Of a stretch of 64,000 nt of DNA, positions 50,695-60,400 are shown in pieces. Each line of letters opens with the position of its first letter. Position 1 is the first letter of the stretch. Origin of the DNA: Sandaracinaceae bacterium (GTDB taxonomy: Bacteria > Myxococcota_A > Polyangia > Polyangiales > JADJQN01); assembly GCA_016712745.1 (NCBI GenBank), contig JADJQN010000001.1:1550001-1614000 (forward strand), read 5' to 3'. The translations under genes were made by a program, and so were the position numbers. The notes below the pieces were generated by a model that had not been told where the DNA came from, did not search any database, and saw nothing but the letters and a program-made list of their open reading frames with translations.

Positions 50695-51410
50695 ATCGAA
50701 GTATGTCTTTTGTATTGCTCATGCTGAGCGCTAGCGCGTGCTCGGAAGCGCGAAGTGTGCAGGACGCAGGTTTCACGCTCGACATGGGCAGCAGCACTCT
50801 AGATTCGGGTTCAACGGGATCGGACCTCGGAGCGCGAGATGCCGGTCGCGATTCGTCAACAGCCGGCGGAGACATGGGTGCCGTGGCCGACCTAGGTATG
50901 GGTGTCGATGCAGGTACGGCGCTCGACGCTGGGGCCCCGCCCTCAGTCGAGGGCCTCGTCATCAACGAGGTTCGCGCGCAGGGCGACGACTGGATTGAGC
51001 TCTACAACGCTTCGAGCGGCGCGATTAGCCTCGCTGGTTTGCAGATCACCGACAGCTCAGCTCCGGGAAGTCCCGCGCTCGATCATACGACAACCTTCCC
51101 GGCGGGCTTGACCATCGAGTCGGGCGCGTACTTCGTGGTGGTCGCGGATCTTGGAACTGAGACGCGTGACGGTTTGCAAGTCGATTGCCTTTCTGGCGCA
51201 TTGCCAACCTGTGTTGAGGCGTCCTATGGAATCAGCAAGACCGAAGGCGACGAGCTCTTTGTCCTCGGACCCGACAACGCGGTACTGGTGAGCGCCACGT
51301 ACCCGCCGAACGCGGTCATTGACGGGCAAAGCTGGGCCCGCCTGCCCGACGGCACCGGCGATTTCGCCGCGGGAAATCCCACCCCCGGCGCAGCCAACGC
51401 GGCGCCCTAG
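50691..51410 (+). CDS. Lamin-tail-domain (LTD) lipoprotein
   Basis: A 239-residue lipoprotein (lipobox SASAC), with an Asp/Gly/Ala-rich linker (about 20-82) and a C-terminal LTD beta domain of about 150 residues (VEGLVINEVRAQGDDWIELYN, then GAISLAGLQITDSS, and TPGAANAAP end). LTD domains in bacterial surface proteins are thought to mediate binding. It is translated by overlap from the barrel gene (ATGA), so DUF2252, barrel and LTD proteins form one three-gene unit. Confidence 0.88.
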   Translation: MNRSMSFVLLMLSASACSEARSVQDAGFTLDMGSSTLDSGSTGSDLGARDAGRDSSTAGGDMGAVADLGMGVDAGTALDAGAPPSVEGLVINEVRAQGDDWIELYNASSGAISLAGLQITDSSAPGSPALDHTTTFPAGLTIESGAYFVVVADLGTETRDGLQVDCLSGALPTCVEASYGISKTEGDELFVLGPDNAVLVSATYPPNAVIDGQSWARLPDGTGDFAAGNPTPGAANAAP

Positions 51411-51476
51411 CGCGCAACGAAGTTTCCCCTTGGCGTTTGCGCTCGTTCGTCGCATGAATCCGGTCTTCGGGGATTT

Positions 51477-54400
51477 GTGGCGCACGAGAAAGAAGTCGAA
51501 ACACCCATCGCCCAAGCCTCCGCGCTCGAGGCGGGCCTTTCACGCGCCAACGCTCGCGTCGATGACGTCATTCAGCGCATTCTCAAAGGTGGCCGCGTCG
51601 ATGTGCGCGGCCTACCGGCGAGCTCCGTTGCACTTGTGCTCACGCGGCTGCGCGCGAAAGATTCGCGTCCGACCTTGCTGGTCGCCTCCGACAATGATGC
51701 GGCACGCCGCCTCGCAACGGACCTGCGATTTTTCGTCGGCGGCAGCGCTGATGAAGACGCCAATCGGGGCGTGCTGCTCTACCCGGGTTCTGATACTTCG
51801 CCCTTCGTAGAAGTCGCGCCCGATCGCCGCACGGCGATGGATCGCTTGGGCACCCTCTTTCACCTCGCTCAAGGCTTGCCGTTCGATTTCCTGGTGGTTG
51901 CGGCGCCCGCGTTGTTGCGAAAGGTTCCGCCCAAAGATTTGATCCGCGAGCGCTCACGGGTAGTCCGCGTCGAAGAGGAGCTCGAACGCGACGACTTTAT
52001 TCATCTGCTGCAAGATGCCGGCTATCTGCGCGTTCCGGTCGTCGAGGACGCGGGCACCTTCGCGGTGCGTGGCAGCCTTATCGATGTCTATCCACCTCAC
52101 GCTCGCATGCCGGCACGCATTGAGCTCGACGACTATCTCGTCATGTCGATCAAGCACTTTGATCCCGAAGACCAGCGAACTGTGCGCGAAACGAAAGAAA
52201 TCTTCGTTCATCCCGTGCGCGACACGCTTTTCGGACCAGCGGAAATCGAGCTTGCTCGCGAACGCGTGCGTCATCTCTGTGATGCTGTCGATTGGCCATC
52301 CACGCGAACGCGTCAACTCATCGACGACATCGAATGTGGACGCGCATTCTTCGGGATCGATGGCTTCCTGCCCGCTTTCTATCCGACGCTCAATACTCTC
52401 TTCGACTTTTTGCCGGCAAACACGCGCTCACTCGTAATTGATCCCACTAGCTTGGTGCGCGCCATCAATGAAGAGCTGACCCACGCGGAGGCAGATCACG
52501 AAGCGCGGCGTAGCGCGAAGGCGCCAACATTCAAACTGACCGATCTCTACTTGGACGAAGGCGACTGCGCTGCAGCGTTGATGCGTGATTCATTGGTGGT
52601 CGTGCATCGCCTCGCGGTGGGCGGCAGCCTCGCCGATGATGAGACATCTGCGCTCGCTTCACTCGACACGGTCGCAGCCGAAGCCGTGATGGCCCTTGGC
52701 GGTGAAGATCAAACCGCACTTTCAGCCGAGCTGAAGCTCGCGCGCTCGCGCAGCGGCCGTGATGAAGCCTTGTTGCCGCTGGCAGCACGCGTACGTTCCT
52801 GGCTTGATGACGGGTTGCGCGTGATCATCACGACGCGTACCGCGACGCAGGGCGAGCGAATCCTCTCGATTCTGCGCGGTTACGATGTGCCCGCGGACAA
52901 GAACGCGAGCACGTTCGAGCCCTCGATGTTGCGCAACGCTCCCGACGGAAAGACGAAGGTTGTCGTCGGCAGTCTTGGAGGGGGCTTCGTGCTCGCAAGT
53001 GAAGCGCTTGCCTGTGTAACGGAAGAAGAAATCTTTGGCAGTCGTGCCGCCGAACGGGCGAGCTCATCAAAGAAGAAGCGCCGCGGCAGCACCGAGCCAT
53101 TTCTCGAAGATTTGCGGCAGCTCGCCGTTGGGGACTACGTAGTCCACGTTGAGCACGGCATCGGCAAATACCTCGGCCTCGAGCGCAAGACGATGCCGCG
53201 CACGAAGTTCGAAGAGATGCGCGGGGTGCCGGCTGTCACCGTGGAAGTGCTCGTGGTCGAGTACACGGGGGGCGACAAACTATTCCTTCCGGTTACGCGC
53301 CTCAATCAAATTCAGAAGTTCAAAGGCGGCGAGGGCAACGCGCCCAAGCTCGACCGCTTGGGCGGACAAACGTTTGCCAAGACCAAAGCTCGCGTGGCTC
53401 GCGCGGTGCAAGAGCTCGCCGATGAGCTCCTTCGTCTCTACGCTGCCCGCCAAGCGAGCGAGCGCAAGCCCATCGCCGACGCGGATCGAAGCTACGCTGA
53501 ATTTGAGGCGACCTTCCCGTTCGATGAAACGCAAGATCAAGCGCGCGCCATCGAAGAAGTGCTCACCGATCTCGAGACCGGGCGGCCAATGGATCGCGTC
53601 GTATGCGGTGACGTGGGCTTCGGCAAAACCGAAGTGGCGATGCGCGCGGCCTTCCGCGTGGCGATGGCCGGACGGCAAGTCGCACTGCTTTGCCCGACGA
53701 CAGTCCTCGCTCAACAGCACTTCAATACGTTCCGAGATCGCATGCGCGACTATCCTCTCCGTGTGGAAGTGCTTTCGCGCTTCGTAGACAAGAAGGACCA
53801 GACCGAGATTATTCAAGCCGTGAAAGAAGGCAAAGTTGATGTGCTGATCGGCACGCATCGCCTTTTGAGCAAAGACATTCACTTCAAGCAGCTTGGCTTG
53901 CTCGTGGTCGATGAGGAGCAGCGCTTCGGCGTCACGCACAAAGAGCGCGTGAAGAAGCTCAAGACCGACGTCGATGTGCTCACACTTAGCGCGACCCCGA
54001 TTCCGCGCACGCTGCAACTGGCGGTCGGAGGCTTACGGGACTTGTCGCTTATCACGACTCCGCCCAGCGACCGCCGCACGATTCGAACCTTCGTCACGCG
54101 CTGGGACGATCACCTGCTCACCGAAGCCATCCAGCGCGAAGTCGGACGCGGTGGTCAGATCTTCTTCGTCTACAACCGCATCGAGGGCCTATACGAGCGC
54201 GCGGCGCGCATTCAAGCCATGGTGCCGACGCTGCGCATCGCGGTCGCGCATGGCCAGATGGGCGAAGAAGCACTTGAGAAAGTCATGACGGACTTCGTCG
54301 ACGGCCGCTACGACATGTTGTGCGCCACAGCGATTATCGAGAGCGGTCTCGATATCCCGCGCGCGAATACAATCCTCATCGATCGCGCCGACACGTTCGG

Positions 54401-55157
54401 CTTGGCGCAGCTTTATCAGTTACGTGGCCGCGTGGGCCGCTCGCGCGAGCGTGCGTACTGCTACTTGATCACTCCGCCACCAAGCCAGATGACTGACGAC
54501 GCGCGTGCACGTATCGAGGCGCTCGAGCGATTCTCCGAACTGGGGTCGGGCTTTCAGGTGGCCTCGCTCGACATGGAGTTACGCGGCGCTGGCGATCTAC
54601 TCGGCGCCGAGCAGAGCGGCAGCTTGGCCGCGGTCGGCTTCGATATGTTTGTCCACATGCTGGAAGACGCCGTCGCGCATCTGCGCGGCACGCCAATTAC
54701 GCATGAGCTTGATCCTGAGCTCACACTCGATATGGAGCAGTTCATCCCCGAGCAGTACATCGATGACGTCGGCATTCGTCTCTCCCTCTACAAACGCTTT
54801 GCAAGCGCCCACGATGAGGACGATATCCAAGACCTCGCCCGGGAAATGGAGGACCGCTTCGGGCCGCCGCCGCCGCCCGCGCTTCAGTTCATCCGGGCCA
54901 TGTCACTCAAACCACGGCTCCGGCCCTTCCGCGCGTTGGGGTGCGAAGCCAGTCGCGAACGCGTCACGTTGCACCTGCGCCAAGATACACCGCTCGACCC
55001 CGCCAAAGTGATGAAGCTCGTGGCCCAAAAGGGAAGCGTCTGGAAGCTCTCGCCCGACATGAAGCTCACCCGACGCTTCACCGAAGGCGACGGTACAGAC
55101 TCCATCGAACACGTGCTCACCACTTTGAAAAGCTTGGAATCCTGCTTCAAGGATTGA
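51477..55157 (+). CDS. mfd: Mfd, transcription-repair coupling factor
   Basis: ATP-dependent translocase that removes stalled RNA polymerase and recruits UvrABC. The 1226-residue protein has the UvrB-homology N-terminus (about 20-400), the RNA-polymerase-interacting domain (about 540-610, DYVVHVEHGIGKYLGLERK), and the translocase with Walker A GDVGFGKTE (about 711-719) and DEEQ box (about 811-814, VVDEEQRFG), plus LSATPIPRTLQLA. The C-terminal TRCF domain is present. The start is a GTG at 51477 without a strong ribosome site. Confidence 0.97.
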   Translation: MAHEKEVETPIAQASALEAGLSRANARVDDVIQRILKGGRVDVRGLPASSVALVLTRLRAKDSRPTLLVASDNDAARRLATDLRFFVGGSADEDANRGVLLYPGSDTSPFVEVAPDRRTAMDRLGTLFHLAQGLPFDFLVVAAPALLRKVPPKDLIRERSRVVRVEEELERDDFIHLLQDAGYLRVPVVEDAGTFAVRGSLIDVYPPHARMPARIELDDYLVMSIKHFDPEDQRTVRETKEIFVHPVRDTLFGPAEIELARERVRHLCDAVDWPSTRTRQLIDDIECGRAFFGIDGFLPAFYPTLNTLFDFLPANTRSLVIDPTSLVRAINEELTHAEADHEARRSAKAPTFKLTDLYLDEGDCAAALMRDSLVVVHRLAVGGSLADDETSALASLDTVAAEAVMALGGEDQTALSAELKLARSRSGRDEALLPLAARVRSWLDDGLRVIITTRTATQGERILSILRGYDVPADKNASTFEPSMLRNAPDGKTKVVVGSLGGGFVLASEALACVTEEEIFGSRAAERASSSKKKRRGSTEPFLEDLRQLAVGDYVVHVEHGIGKYLGLERKTMPRTKFEEMRGVPAVTVEVLVVEYTGGDKLFLPVTRLNQIQKFKGGEGNAPKLDRLGGQTFAKTKARVARAVQELADELLRLYAARQASERKPIADADRSYAEFEATFPFDETQDQARAIEEVLTDLETGRPMDRVVCGDVGFGKTEVAMRAAFRVAMAGRQVALLCPTTVLAQQHFNTFRDRMRDYPLRVEVLSRFVDKKDQTEIIQAVKEGKVDVLIGTHRLLSKDIHFKQLGLLVVDEEQRFGVTHKERVKKLKTDVDVLTLSATPIPRTLQLAVGGLRDLSLITTPPSDRRTIRTFVTRWDDHLLTEAIQREVGRGGQIFFVYNRIEGLYERAARIQAMVPTLRIAVAHGQMGEEALEKVMTDFVDGRYDMLCATAIIESGLDIPRANTILIDRADTFGLAQLYQLRGRVGRSRERAYCYLITPPPSQMTDDARARIEALERFSELGSGFQVASLDMELRGAGDLLGAEQSGSLAAVGFDMFVHMLEDAVAHLRGTPITHELDPELTLDMEQFIPEQYIDDVGIRLSLYKRFASAHDEDDIQDLAREMEDRFGPPPPPALQFIRAMSLKPRLRPFRALGCEASRERVTLHLRQDTPLDPAKVMKLVAQKGSVWKLSPDMKLTRRFTEGDGTDSIEHVLTTLKSLESCFKD

Positions 55158-55196
55158 GCGTGGCCACGCATACAGGTCCTGTGCTAAGACCGGCCC

Positions 55197-55850
55197 ATGA
55201 AGCCAGAGCAATTTCTCGAAACCATTTTCCGTGCCGACCGCGAACTGCGTGATGCTGAAGCGCATCTCATGGAGACGCGTGATCAGAACACGCTCGTCGA
55301 TATCCTCTGGAAGGCGACCGAAGCTGCACGCAAGATGCAGGACCGCCGCGAGGGCACCGTGCGTCTCGAGCGCCTTGCCGACCTTTGCGCGCAAGTGTCA
55401 GGCCCACGAATGACCGATGCATTGATCTTGATTCTCGACGACGAAGATCCGGCGGTGCGTGTTGCAGCGGGCGAGGCATTGCTCGATGTGGGCTACGAGC
55501 GTTACGCCGAAGTCGCGCGCGGCATCGAGCGCGTGCTCGAGAAGAAGCACAAGGGATCCTCCATGGCCGAGTTGCCGTGGGTGCTTGCGGAGATTGGCGA
55601 GCCTAGCGCGCTCGGGCTCATCCGCCGCTTCCTCGAGAATGAAGATGCGGAAGTCTGCGCTTCGGCGATCGAAGCTTTGGCAACCCTTACGGACCCCGGC
55701 GCGATCCCCGCGCTCGAAGCACTCGTAGACGACGAACGCGAAGTGAGCATCGACGACGGCGAGTCCGAAACAACGACGACCATCGGCGAGCTTGCGGTGG
55801 AAGCGATTGCCGAGCTTGGCGGCGAGACCGACAAGAGCGATCAAGACTGA
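55197..55850 (+). CDS. HEAT-repeat protein
   Basis: A 217-residue soluble helical protein with HEAT-like repeats (for example MTDALILILDDEDPAVRVAAGEALLDVG and ALGLIRRFLENEDAEVCASAIEALATL, each given here only as motif text for residues about 70-100 and 135-165) and an acidic C-terminus. It probably serves as a protein-binding scaffold. It starts 39 bp after mfd and ends 1 bp before the methyltransferase, so the three genes may form one transcript. Function unknown. Confidence 0.85.
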   Translation: MKPEQFLETIFRADRELRDAEAHLMETRDQNTLVDILWKATEAARKMQDRREGTVRLERLADLCAQVSGPRMTDALILILDDEDPAVRVAAGEALLDVGYERYAEVARGIERVLEKKHKGSSMAELPWVLAEIGEPSALGLIRRFLENEDAEVCASAIEALATLTDPGAIPALEALVDDEREVSIDDGESETTTTIGELAVEAIAELGGETDKSDQD

Positions 55851-55851
55851 T

Positions 55852-56199
55852 ATGTCCCAGCAAAGCCCGGCTTCGCTTTTTCCGCTTCCGAACGACGTGA
55901 CGCCTGAAGAAGCCGGGTTCTATGAATCGGTCGTCGTACCGCGTTACAGCTCGCTTATCGCTCAAGGCCTTGTTGCGGAGATCCCCAGCGGGTCGCGTTC
56001 GCGCATTCTTGATGTTGGCTGCGGCACCGGCACGCCGTCGCTCGGAATTCTGCGTCGGCTTGGCGATGGCGGCCAAGTGGTCGGCGTCGATCCTTCAGGC
56101 GCAATGCTCGATGTCGCGCGTGCCCGAGCCCTCGGTGAGCTCGGGCGGCACGTCTTTTACAAACGCGAGAAAGCCGAGCAGCTGAAGTTCGGCGACTAG
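55852..56199 (+). CDS. Class I SAM methyltransferase, N-terminal part before an in-frame amber codon
   Basis: The first 115 residues carry the Rossmann SAM-binding glycine motif ILDVGCGTGTPSLGIL and the acidic turn VVGVDPSGAMLDVARAR, then AEQLKFGD. A TAG at 56197-56199 ends the frame exactly where class I methyltransferases continue with a hydrophobic strand (here VFDVAVTNLTY). The continuation is in the same frame, so a single nonsense change splits an otherwise normal gene of about 282 codons. Substrate unknown. Confidence 0.75.
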   Translation: MSQQSPASLFPLPNDVTPEEAGFYESVVVPRYSSLIAQGLVAEIPSGSRSRILDVGCGTGTPSLGILRRLGDGGQVVGVDPSGAMLDVARARALGELGRHVFYKREKAEQLKFGD

Positions 56200-56208
56200 G
56201 TTTTCGAC

Positions 56209-56700
56209 GTGGCCGTCACGAATCTCACGTACGCAAACCTCAGTGACTACGCAACGGCGCTTCGCGAAATGGGACGCGTAGTTCGCGCCGGCGGACAAAT
56301 TCACATTGGCGAGGCGACGGATGGCACGTTTAGCGAGCTGACCGACGTGCTGCGCGAAACGCTCGTTCAGAAGGATCGCGAAGACCTCGTCTCACGTCTG
56401 GACGTAATGGACGCGCTATTCCCCACCGGGGCTACCTTGCGCGCGGCGCTCGAACACGCGGGATTCACCAAAATACGTGCGAGCACCGAAACGTTCACAA
56501 TTCCCTTTCGCAACGCAGAAGAGGCGCTCACGGACGGCCTCGTCGCGAGCATCTACCTTGACGAGATGCGAAAGCGCACTGAGCTTGAGACGCTGATTCC
56601 CGACCTACTTACTCACGCTGCGGCAACACTTGCGACCTACCACTCCAATGGCCCGCTCTCATTCACCGTCAACGCCACGGTCGTGAGCGCGCTGCGGTAG
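56209..56700 (+). CDS. Class I SAM methyltransferase, C-terminal part after the amber codon
   Basis: In frame with the preceding segment. Residues include VAVTNLTYANLSDYATALRE and VVRAGGQIHIGEATDGTF, the strand-loop that normally follows the SAM site, and a C-terminal fold to 56700. The GTG at 56209 could serve as a reinitiation start, but the piece lacks the SAM-binding motif and would not work alone. Either the gene is a recent pseudogene, the TAG is read through, or it is a sequence error. Confidence 0.7.
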   Translation: MAVTNLTYANLSDYATALREMGRVVRAGGQIHIGEATDGTFSELTDVLRETLVQKDREDLVSRLDVMDALFPTGATLRAALEHAGFTKIRASTETFTIPFRNAEEALTDGLVASIYLDEMRKRTELETLIPDLLTHAAATLATYHSNGPLSFTVNATVVSALR

Positions 56701-56744
56701 ACCCATTGCGGTAGCTTCATGTGCCGCGCCCCCGCCAGCCGTGG

Positions 56745-57302
56745 TTAGGGCACCTGCACCTGAACCGCCGCCGGCAAGGCTATGCGCCCAAGCTCGCGCC
56801 AAGCGCCAGGAGGATCTTCGCGTTCACGTCCGGTACGAGAGTCAGTCTCGACGCCATCGCCTTGGTCTTGAGTGCTCGCGATGATCTGGTCGCCGACTCG
56901 TGTGATTGCGATGGTGCTCGCGCCTCCCAAGTAGCACACGGTGCCCGTGAGAGGATTGCTGGTCGGGGAGACGCGCCCGCCCTCGTCGTACCGCTGCTGG
57001 GAACACGCGCCGGCGAATCGGCCAAGAAGGAGTGTCGAGGGCTGGGCGGCCGGCGAATCGATATGCAACGTGACCTCGGTCTCAATGTCGGTGTCCGTCG
57101 AGAGGTCTCGGTAGACAAACGACAGAGCTGCGGGCGTAAGCTCAGTGCTGGTGGCGGGTGGCGCGATTTGCTCCCGCGCTACGGCGGGCGCGAGCGGCAC
57201 GCTTTCGTTCGCGGTGCCGCACGCTGTGCCAACCAACGCCGTACCAACCAACGCCGTACCAACCAACGAAATACCACATACGATAGCAAGAACGTTTTTC
57301 AT
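56745..57302 (-). CDS. Small lipoprotein with repeat-expanded signal peptide
   Basis: A 185-residue exported protein, family unknown. The signal peptide is built from three VGTAL/VGTAC-type pentapeptides; the lipobox cysteine falls in the last one (VGTAC). The mature part is beta-rich with a region of polar residues and two cysteines (GACSQQRY and TVCYLGG). It lies in a run of minus-strand surface lipoproteins. Confidence 0.75.
   Translation of the reverse strand: MKNVLAIVCGISLVGTALVGTALVGTACGTANESVPLAPAVAREQIAPPATSTELTPAALSFVYRDLSTDTDIETEVTLHIDSPAAQPSTLLLGRFAGACSQQRYDEGGRVSPTSNPLTGTVCYLGGASTIAITRVGDQIIASTQDQGDGVETDSRTGREREDPPGAWRELGRIALPAAVQVQVP
57226..57270 (-). repeat. Three 15-bp tandem repeats inside a lipoprotein signal peptide
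   Basis: Copies GTGCCAACCAACGCC, GTACCAACCAACGCC and GTACCAACCAACGAA (plus-strand reading). On the coding strand they give the VGTAL-type units that form the hydrophobic core and lipobox. Confidence 0.85.
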
Positions 57303-57423
57303 TCGGGCTCCCGGGATGACTTCAGCTGGTCAACAGGAAAGCCGGAGGCGTTTGTTTCCACGAAGCGATGCTTTAAGCGCGCGCACTCGATCATTAAGTG
57401 CTGCGCTTAAGAAGACACCTGCC

Positions 57424-60400
57424 CTATCTCGTGAAGAGATAGACGGCACCAGCGCCGGGTAGCGAATTGATTGTGCCGTCGCCGTCGACGCCTGTGGCTG
57501 TGCTCGCCTCGTTGGAGGCCGCGCTCGCGATCAGCGTACCGTCGCCGGACATCGAAGTATTGATGCCGAGATAGTCGAAGGAGTCGGCGTTCAGCGCGCG
57601 GACGTACGACTCCAATGCAAAACCTGAGCCTGCGTTATGAAAAATATAGACGAGGCCGATATGCGCATTCGGTCGATCTGCTGGCGAATCGTACGCGGCG
57701 CCAATCGCCACCGTCGCGCCATCGCTGGAAATGGCGGACGAATAGCCGAACTGCGCAGTCGCCGCGATGGCCGATTTCAAATAGGCGATCTGCGTCCATG
57801 TCGTGCCTGAACGAGAAAACACATAGGCAGCACCGGCCTGCCAAATACTATTGTCTGCTTGGTCGCCGCCGACCCCGGTTGCATTGCTAGCCTTTGCAAT
57901 AGCCGTAGCGAGAAGCGTGTTTCCGTTCGCCGAAAGAGACACGTTGGATAGCGCGTCACCCGAGTCCGCGTTCGATGCCTTAATGTATGCTTCCTGAGCC
58001 CAGACCATCCCGGTCCGGCGAAACACGTAAAGTGCGCCGCTGGAGGACGCGAGATTGTTTCCTTGCGCACCGTTGATGCCTTGCGCATTGCTATCTTCGC
58101 CAAGCGCAGATACCGCGAGTGTGAGCCCGTCCGCTGAGACATCGACACTACCTCCGAACGAATCCCCGCCCTCCGTGTTCGATGCCTTGATATAGGCCTC
58201 CTGTGCCCACGTTGCGCCGTTGTAGCGAAATAGGTAGACGGCTCCTGCGTAGGGCGCGCTGTTGTTGCTCTGGTCTCCGCCGACACCTAACGCGTTACTC
58301 GACTCGTTGGCTGCTCCCACCGCGAGCAGCGTTCCGTCTGCCGACAACGACGTTACACCAAACCCGTCATCAGGTCCCGTATTGGACGCTTTGATATACG
58401 CCTCCTGCACCCACACCGCTCCAGTGCGGCGAAAGAGGTAGACCGCCCCCGCACTGTTAGCCAAATTGTTGCTCTGATCTCCACCAATGCCGGTCGCATT
58501 GCTGTCCTCGGAATTGGCGCTGATTGCCATGACGGAACCGTCCGCCGAGAGCGCGACGTTGCCAAAGTAGTCATCCGCCTCGGTGTTCGACGCTTTGACA
58601 TAAGCCTCTTGCGCCCAAACCGAACCGCTTCGCCGATACACGTACACGGCGCCGGCGTGGTTCGCGGAGTTGTTGGATTGATCGCCGTTGATCCCCGTTG
58701 CGTTGCTCTGCTCCCAAAACGCGCCGACCGCCAACGTCTGACCGTCCTCGGAAAGCACCACGCGAGCGCCGTACAAATCGCTGCCCGACGTATTCGATGC
58801 CTTGATGTACGCGGTCTGCGCGCTTTCGCACGCGCTGCCATTGACGCGATACCACGGCAAGCAGCTCGTCGGCACACACATAGCGCCACTGCAACCCGTC
58901 GTGAGAATTCCGTAGCCCGTCGGACACGATGCACACGTGCCTCCGCACATAATCGTCGGCGCCGTGCACGCAGTCGTGTCGGTGTTCGTAACGGAAACGT
59001 CCGCTGGATTGATCGCGCTGTACGAAGGGTCGGTGCTTACGCACGTCGCAAGGATGACTGTGTAAAGCTGCGAGCCATCAAAGAGGATATCGTTCACCCC
59101 CGTAACCGTGACGGTCTGCGGTGTCGCCCAGTTGATCGTGGTGAAGCTGAGTGACGCCGGCGCGACACTGCCTTCCGTCAAGTCGCTCGAACTCAGCGCG
59201 ATAGACACCGTCGCACTGGGCATCGTCGCAAGTCGCACCGTAAAGGTCGCGGTCGCGCCCGCTTCGCTTGTTACAAGGCCCGAGGTAGGAGTTACGAGCA
59301 CGGAGGGCGTGTCGTTGTCGTTGTTCGTCACGGATACGTCGGCGGGATTGAGTCCCGAGTAGTTCGTGTCGCTGCTCACGACCGCCGCAGTAACAATGGA
59401 GTAGATTTGATTGCCGTCGACAATCAAGTCGTCGACGCCCGTGATCGTTACGGTGCGGGGCGTGTCCCAGTTAGCCGCCGTGAACGAGAGCGTCGTTGGG
59501 CCCGCCGTGCCCTCGCTGCTATCTGAGCTCGAAAGGCTTAAGAGAACGCTCGCACTTGGCTCTGATGTCAAAGCAACAGTGAAGTTGGCAGTGGACCCAC
59601 TTTCGCTGGTGGTGAGACCGCTCGCAGGAACAATCGCAAATCCCGCGGTCTCGTCGTCGCTGTTTGAAATCACAACATCGACCGCTGCAACTCCGACATA
59701 CCCCGCATCCGTGCCTGCCGCCGGGCTCACTCGCGCACTGAAGAGCTGAGGTCCGTCGACGATATCGTCGTCGATGCCCGTCGCCGTGACCGTTTGTGGA
59801 GCGTTCCAGTTGAACTGCGTAAAGGTCAGCGTCGCGGGCGACACGGATCCTTCACCAATATCGGTGCTCGTCACATCGAGCATTACGTCGCTCGCTGGCT
59901 CACTCGCGAGTCGCACAGAGAACGTCGTCGTGCCGCCCGCCTCGGTCGTAGTGAGCCCGCTCAGTGGAGTGGCGTCAATGCCAGCACTGTCGTTGTCGGT
60001 GTTGGACAGAGCAACGTCGCTCGGATCGATTCCGTTGTAGTCCGAGTCTGCGCTCGTAGCGACTTCCGTCACCACGACGTAAGCCTGCGCTCCATCGGCG
60101 ACCGCATCGTCCGCACCGGTGACGGTGACGGTTTGCGGCGCATTCCAGTTCGCCGTCGTGAAGGTAAGCACGGCGGGCGAGACGATCCCCTCGGTCGAGC
60201 GACTCGAATGTAAGCCGACCGACACGTCATCCGTTGGCATCGCGTTGAGAACAATCGTAAACGTAGCCGTGGCTCCCGATTCGGACGTTACCAGTCCACT
60301 CGTGGGCGCAACGTATACGCCTGCGGAGTCGTCATCGAGGTTCACAACGGACACATCAAGGGGCGCGAGTGCGGAGTAGCCCGGGTCGCTGCTCGTCGCG

